A stretch of 7,697 bases of DNA from Patescibacteria group bacterium. Lineage in GTDB: Bacteria > Patescibacteriota > Microgenomatia > PFEM01 > JAHIFH01. The notes below the pieces were generated by a model. That model was not told the origin of the DNA and did not search any database. It worked only from the letters and a program-made list of their open reading frames with translations. A program made the translations under genes and the position numbers. The DNA is taken from the NCBI GenBank assembly GCA_018900995.1, contig JAHIFH010000061.1, positions 1-7,697 on the forward strand. The letters run 5' to 3'. Positions 5,153 through 7,697 of this stretch are shown here, in pieces; the first letter of the stretch is position 1; every line of letters begins with the position of its first letter.

Positions 5153-5580
5153 AGCCATATTTAATTCTTATTCCTATTTTTTTCTTAGCTCTATTACAAG
5201 GAGCTTTTCTCAAGCTTAATTTGGTTTTATTAATAGTCCTTTTTTGGGCGGCTTTTCGACCGCCAAAAGAGGTTATTTTGGTCGCCTTTGTTTCAGGGCT
5301 TTTACTCGATTTAGCCAAAGGAATGCCCCTAGGTCTTTCTAGCCTTTTATTGCTTATTGCTTGTTACTTATTACTTCTCTATCGGCGCCGTTTTGATTCC
5401 CTTCACCCGGTTTTTTTGCCAATCTCTGTGTTCCTAATATCTAATATCTATTATCTAATATTTAATTCTTATTGGTATTGGTTAGAAAGCCTTATTTTAG
5501 CTTTGCTTGCTTTAGGAATGAGATATCTGTTAGTCTTTTTTATTGGTAGAGTAGATCGAGGACAGATTAAACTTCAATGA
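5149..5580 (+). CDS. mreD: Rod shape-determining membrane protein MreD
   Basis: MreD is an integral membrane partner of MreC in the elongasome; its exact role is not settled. The 143-residue protein is almost entirely hydrophobic, with about five membrane helices separated by short basic loops (RPPKE, YRRRFD). The segment SGLLLDLAKGMPLGLSSLLLL carries the Asp and the Pro-Leu-Gly typical of MreD. It is slightly shorter than the usual 160-175 residues. The start overlaps the mreC stop (ATGA at 5149-5152), and its own stop overlaps the mrdA start in the same way, so translational coupling is likely. No Shine-Dalgarno sequence is seen. Confidence 0.88.
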   Translation: MKPYLILIPIFFLALLQGAFLKLNLVLLIVLFWAAFRPPKEVILVAFVSGLLLDLAKGMPLGLSSLLLLIACYLLLLYRRRFDSLHPVFLPISVFLISNIYYLIFNSYWYWLESLILALLALGMRYLLVFFIGRVDRGQIKLQ

Positions 5581-7202
5581 GTAGTTTTTCCGCTAAAAGA
5601 ATTTTTCTTTTTTATGGTTTTTTAATCATCAGTTTTTTGTTATTAATTGGGCGCTTGTTTGAATTGCAAATTATTTTAGGGGCTAAATATCGAGCCTTGG
5701 CTGAGGAAAACCGGATTAAAAAAGAAGTGATACCCGCTCCCAGGGGAATGATTTATGACCGTAATAACAAACCACTGATAAAAAATAAGCCGATTTATAG
5801 AATAGAGAGTGGGGAGTGCGGAGCGGGGAGTATGGAGTGCTTCAAGGAAATTACTCGTGACGAGGCTTTGAAAATCGAAGCCGCTGGTGGCAAAGAAGCA
5901 GAAAGACTGCGGATTGATGTTGGGCGGGATTATGTTTATGGGCGGGCTTTGGCGCATGTTTTGGGTTATTTGGGTGAGGCAAGCGAGGAAGAAGTTAAAA
6001 GCGGGCAGCGGGAACTGGGTGATTTAGTGGGACGGACAGGAATCGAAGAAGAATACGAAGAGATTTTGCAAGGGCAAGACGGAGGCGCGATTTATGAAAT
6101 TGATACTTTGGGAAATCGGGTGCGGGAGATTGGCAAAGTTGAGACCGTGCCAGGTAGAGATTTATACCTCTCAATTGATGCCCAGCTCTCTAAAGTCGCT
6201 TATCAGGCTTTAGAAGGCAAACCAGGGGCTGTAATAGCTACTGAAGCCAAGACAGGGCAGGTTTTGGTCTTAGTTTCCTCGCCTGCTTTTGACCCTAATT
6301 ACATTAGCCCTGAAGATTTGACTGATGAGAAGAAACCAATGTTTAACCGCGCCATTAGCGGTCAATATCCACCAGGGTCAACTTTTAAGGTGGTCACTGC
6401 TGTAGCCGGAGTCGAAGAAGGCAAAGTTGATGAAAACACGACTTACGAAGATGTGGGCTTTATTCAGATAGGGGAGTATATTTATAAAAATTGGTATTAC
6501 AATCAATATGGACGGACTGAGGGGGAGATTGATTTAGTTCGCGCCATCAAACGCTCGACCGATACTTTCTTTTATAAAGTGGGAGAATGGGTGGGGGCAA
6601 ATAAACTGGCGGAATGGGGACGGGCTTTTGGTCTGGGACAAGAAACAGGGATTGATTTATCAGGAGAAGTCGCTGGTCTAGTGCCAACGCCCAAATGGAA
6701 AGAAAAAACAATTGGCGAGAAATGGTTTTTGGGCAATACTTATCATTTTGCTATTGGACAAGCGGATTTATTAACAACGCCTTTGCAAGTCAATATGATG
6801 GCTAGTGTTATTGCTAATGAGGGAAAGCTTTGCCAACCAATGGTAATTCAAAGCACCTCGGACGGTGACTCGAAGGGGCTCCTCCGAGGTGAAGGTCAAT
6901 GTCAGGACCTCAAATTAAAGCCAGAAACCTTGAGGATGATTAAAGAGGGGATGAAAGAAGCTTGTTCTACTGGGGGAACCGCTTTTCCTTTTTTTGAGTT
7001 TTCTCCTCAGGTTGGGTGCAAAACCGGAACAGCTGAGTTTGGCGACCTAGAAGGCAGAACCCACGCTTGGCTAACTGCCTTTGCTCCAGCTGATGACCCG
7101 GAAATCGTGGTGACAGCGCTAGTAGAAAAAGGTGGCGAAGGAGCTTATGTGGCAGCGCCAATTGTGAAAGAAGTAATGGAGGAGTGGTTTCATGGACGAT
7201 GA
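5577..7202 (+). CDS. mrdA: Penicillin-binding protein 2 (elongasome transpeptidase)
   Basis: This is the class B PBP that cross-links peptidoglycan during elongation with RodA. The 541 residues show a membrane anchor (about 8-26), the dimerisation-domain motif APRGMIYDRN (54-63) and GRALAHVLGYLG (about 122-133). The transpeptidase domain has Ser268-Thr-Phe-Lys271 as nucleophile motif, Ser327-Thr-Asp329 (the SxD form usual in PBP2), and Lys482-Thr-Gly-Thr485. All catalytic residues are present. It is shorter than typical PBP2 (about 600-650). The N-terminal domain seems to lack the segment that normally follows the PIYRI strand; in its place, residues 77-88 come from a GGAGT minisatellite. Residues 426-438 come from a GC-rich inverted repeat. 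The start overlaps the mreD stop (ATGA), and the gene end overlaps dprA by 11 nt. Confidence 0.93.
   Translation: MSSFSAKRIFLFYGFLIISFLLLIGRLFELQIILGAKYRALAEENRIKKEVIPAPRGMIYDRNNKPLIKNKPIYRIESGECGAGSMECFKEITRDEALKIEAAGGKEAERLRIDVGRDYVYGRALAHVLGYLGEASEEEVKSGQRELGDLVGRTGIEEEYEEILQGQDGGAIYEIDTLGNRVREIGKVETVPGRDLYLSIDAQLSKVAYQALEGKPGAVIATEAKTGQVLVLVSSPAFDPNYISPEDLTDEKKPMFNRAISGQYPPGSTFKVVTAVAGVEEGKVDENTTYEDVGFIQIGEYIYKNWYYNQYGRTEGEIDLVRAIKRSTDTFFYKVGEWVGANKLAEWGRAFGLGQETGIDLSGEVAGLVPTPKWKEKTIGEKWFLGNTYHFAIGQADLLTTPLQVNMMASVIANEGKLCQPMVIQSTSDGDSKGLLRGEGQCQDLKLKPETLRMIKEGMKEACSTGGTAFPFFEFSPQVGCKTGTAEFGDLEGRTHAWLTAFAPADDPEIVVTALVEKGGEGAYVAAPIVKEVMEEWFHGR
5805..5840 (+). repeat. GGAGT-type minisatellite inside mrdA
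   Basis: Degenerate tandem units (GGGGAGTGC, GGAGC, GGGGAGTAT, GGAGTGC) form an abrupt G-rich tract in an AT-rich gene. The tract is in frame and encodes the low-complexity residues ESGECGAGSMEC (77-88) in the N-terminal domain of PBP2. Confidence 0.7.
6854..6891 (+). repeat. GC-rich inverted repeat inside mrdA
   Basis: CACCTCGGA (6854-6862) and TCCGAGGTG (6883-6891) are perfect 9-bp complements separated by 20 nt. The in-frame segment encodes STSDGDSKGLLRGEG, a hydrophilic loop between the 'LCQPMVIQ' strand and the helix before the KTGT motif. Confidence 0.75.
7178..7184 (+). promoter_or_regulatory. Strong Shine-Dalgarno sequence for dprA, within mrdA
   Basis: GGAGGAG lies 7 nt before the dprA ATG at 7192, inside the last codons of mrdA. 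It fixes the dprA start and contrasts with the promoter-proximal genes of the window, which have no such site. Confidence 0.75.
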
Positions 7203-7697
7203 AAAATTGTATTGGTTGGCTTTTTCGGCTTTTAACGGAGTTGGGCCCAAAAGGTTTGCTTTGTTAAAAAATTACTTTGGTTCAGCTAAAAAAGCTTGGG
7301 AAGCAAAAGAGAAGGAGTTGTTAGAAATAGGTTTGGGACCAAAATTGACTTCTGGGCTCCTTGAGTTTAGAAATGATTTTGACCCTTCTTCGTATTTTCT
7401 TCGTCTGCGTGAAAATGAAATAGAGTGCTATTTTCTAGACGATAATAATTACCCAGAAAACTTAAAAAAGATTGATAATCCACCCTTTATCTTATATGTG
7501 AAAGGGACTATCAGTCCTGAGGATGAATTGGCAATTGCCGTTGTTGGCACAAGGAAGATGACGGGCTATGGCGGTCAAGTAACAGAAAGTTTGGTAACTG
7601 AGCTTGTCAGTGCTGGTTTGACCATTGTTTCTGGTTTAGCTCGAGGAGTTGATTCCATGGCTCACAAAGCTGCTTTAAGAGCTGATGGGCGGACGAT
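7192..7697 (+). CDS. dprA: DNA processing protein DprA (3' end outside window)
   Basis: DprA binds incoming single-stranded DNA during natural transformation, protects it and loads RecA. The first 168 codons are present. An N-terminal helical region starts MDDEKLYWLAFSAFNGVGPKR, with the helix-hairpin-helix-like FNGVGPKRF common in DprA. The Rossmann-like core follows: YPENLKKIDNPPFILYVKG, then the nucleotide-fold strand AIAVVGTRKMTGYG, then TIVSGLARGVDSMAHKAAL. These are the family's diagnostic motifs. The frame is open to the window edge. The start overlaps mrdA by 11 nt and has a strong Shine-Dalgarno sequence, so it is translated from the mre operon mRNA, perhaps with coupling. The gene is not visible as a closed reading frame only because its stop lies beyond the window. 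Confidence 0.93.
   Translation, partial: MDDEKLYWLAFSAFNGVGPKRFALLKNYFGSAKKAWEAKEKELLEIGLGPKLTSGLLEFRNDFDPSSYFLRLRENEIECYFLDDNNYPENLKKIDNPPFILYVKGTISPEDELAIAVVGTRKMTGYGGQVTESLVTELVSAGLTIVSGLARGVDSMAHKAALRADGRT

Noticed and set aside
1..7697. CRISPR array, transposase or insertion-sequence ends
   Set aside because: No regularly spaced repeats, no transposase or integrase-like protein, and no paired terminal inverted repeats were seen by eye.

Overview
The window looks like a fragment of a Candidate Phyla Radiation (Patescibacteria) genome, probably Microgenomates-like. This is inferred from the low GC content, very compact genes, ATGA gene overlaps, short versions of the cell-shape proteins, and a surface protein ending in a WQELAP motif that I associate from memory with pilus-related CPR proteins. 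TGA ends several genes here (for example mreC and mreD), so the recoded-TGA lineages (Gracilibacteria, Absconditabacteria) do not fit.

Left part, 1-4332, is accessory. It opens with the C-terminal end of a secreted or surface protein (3-683). Next comes a 233-residue protein with an HEILH zinc-protease motif (714-1415). A 0.55 kb stretch follows that is visibly GC-richer, full of inverted repeats, and bounded by a near-consensus promoter and a strong intrinsic terminator; I read it as a structured RNA gene of about 490 nt of no class I recognise. After it lies a 426-residue protein with an HELGH metallopeptidase motif and an N-terminal part resembling sigma-70 region 2 (1964-3244). That gene ends in a compact four-way-junction (cloverleaf) inverted repeat with a T-rich tail. 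A GNAT acetyltransferase (3486-4286) is the last gene of this part. The last codons of the first surface gene recur twice as remnants, at 3345-3423 and 4300-4332, so the region appears to be an eroded paralogue array or a repeated insertion site.

Right part, 4355-7697, is a conserved elongation and cell-wall operon: mreC, mreD and mrdA (PBP2) joined by ATGA overlaps, then dprA overlapping mrdA by 11 nt and running off the window. MreC, MreD and PBP2 belong to the lateral peptidoglycan synthesis machine; DprA loads RecA on incoming single-stranded DNA. Neither mreB nor rodA is in the window. The mreC promoter overlaps the third surface-gene remnant.

Four genes (714, 1964, 3486 and 4355) have a -10-like box so close to the start codon, with no Shine-Dalgarno sequence, that leaderless or nearly leaderless mRNAs are predicted. 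dprA, inside the operon, has a strong Shine-Dalgarno sequence instead. The mrdA gene carries two odd in-frame inserts: a GGAGT-type minisatellite and a GC-rich inverted repeat.
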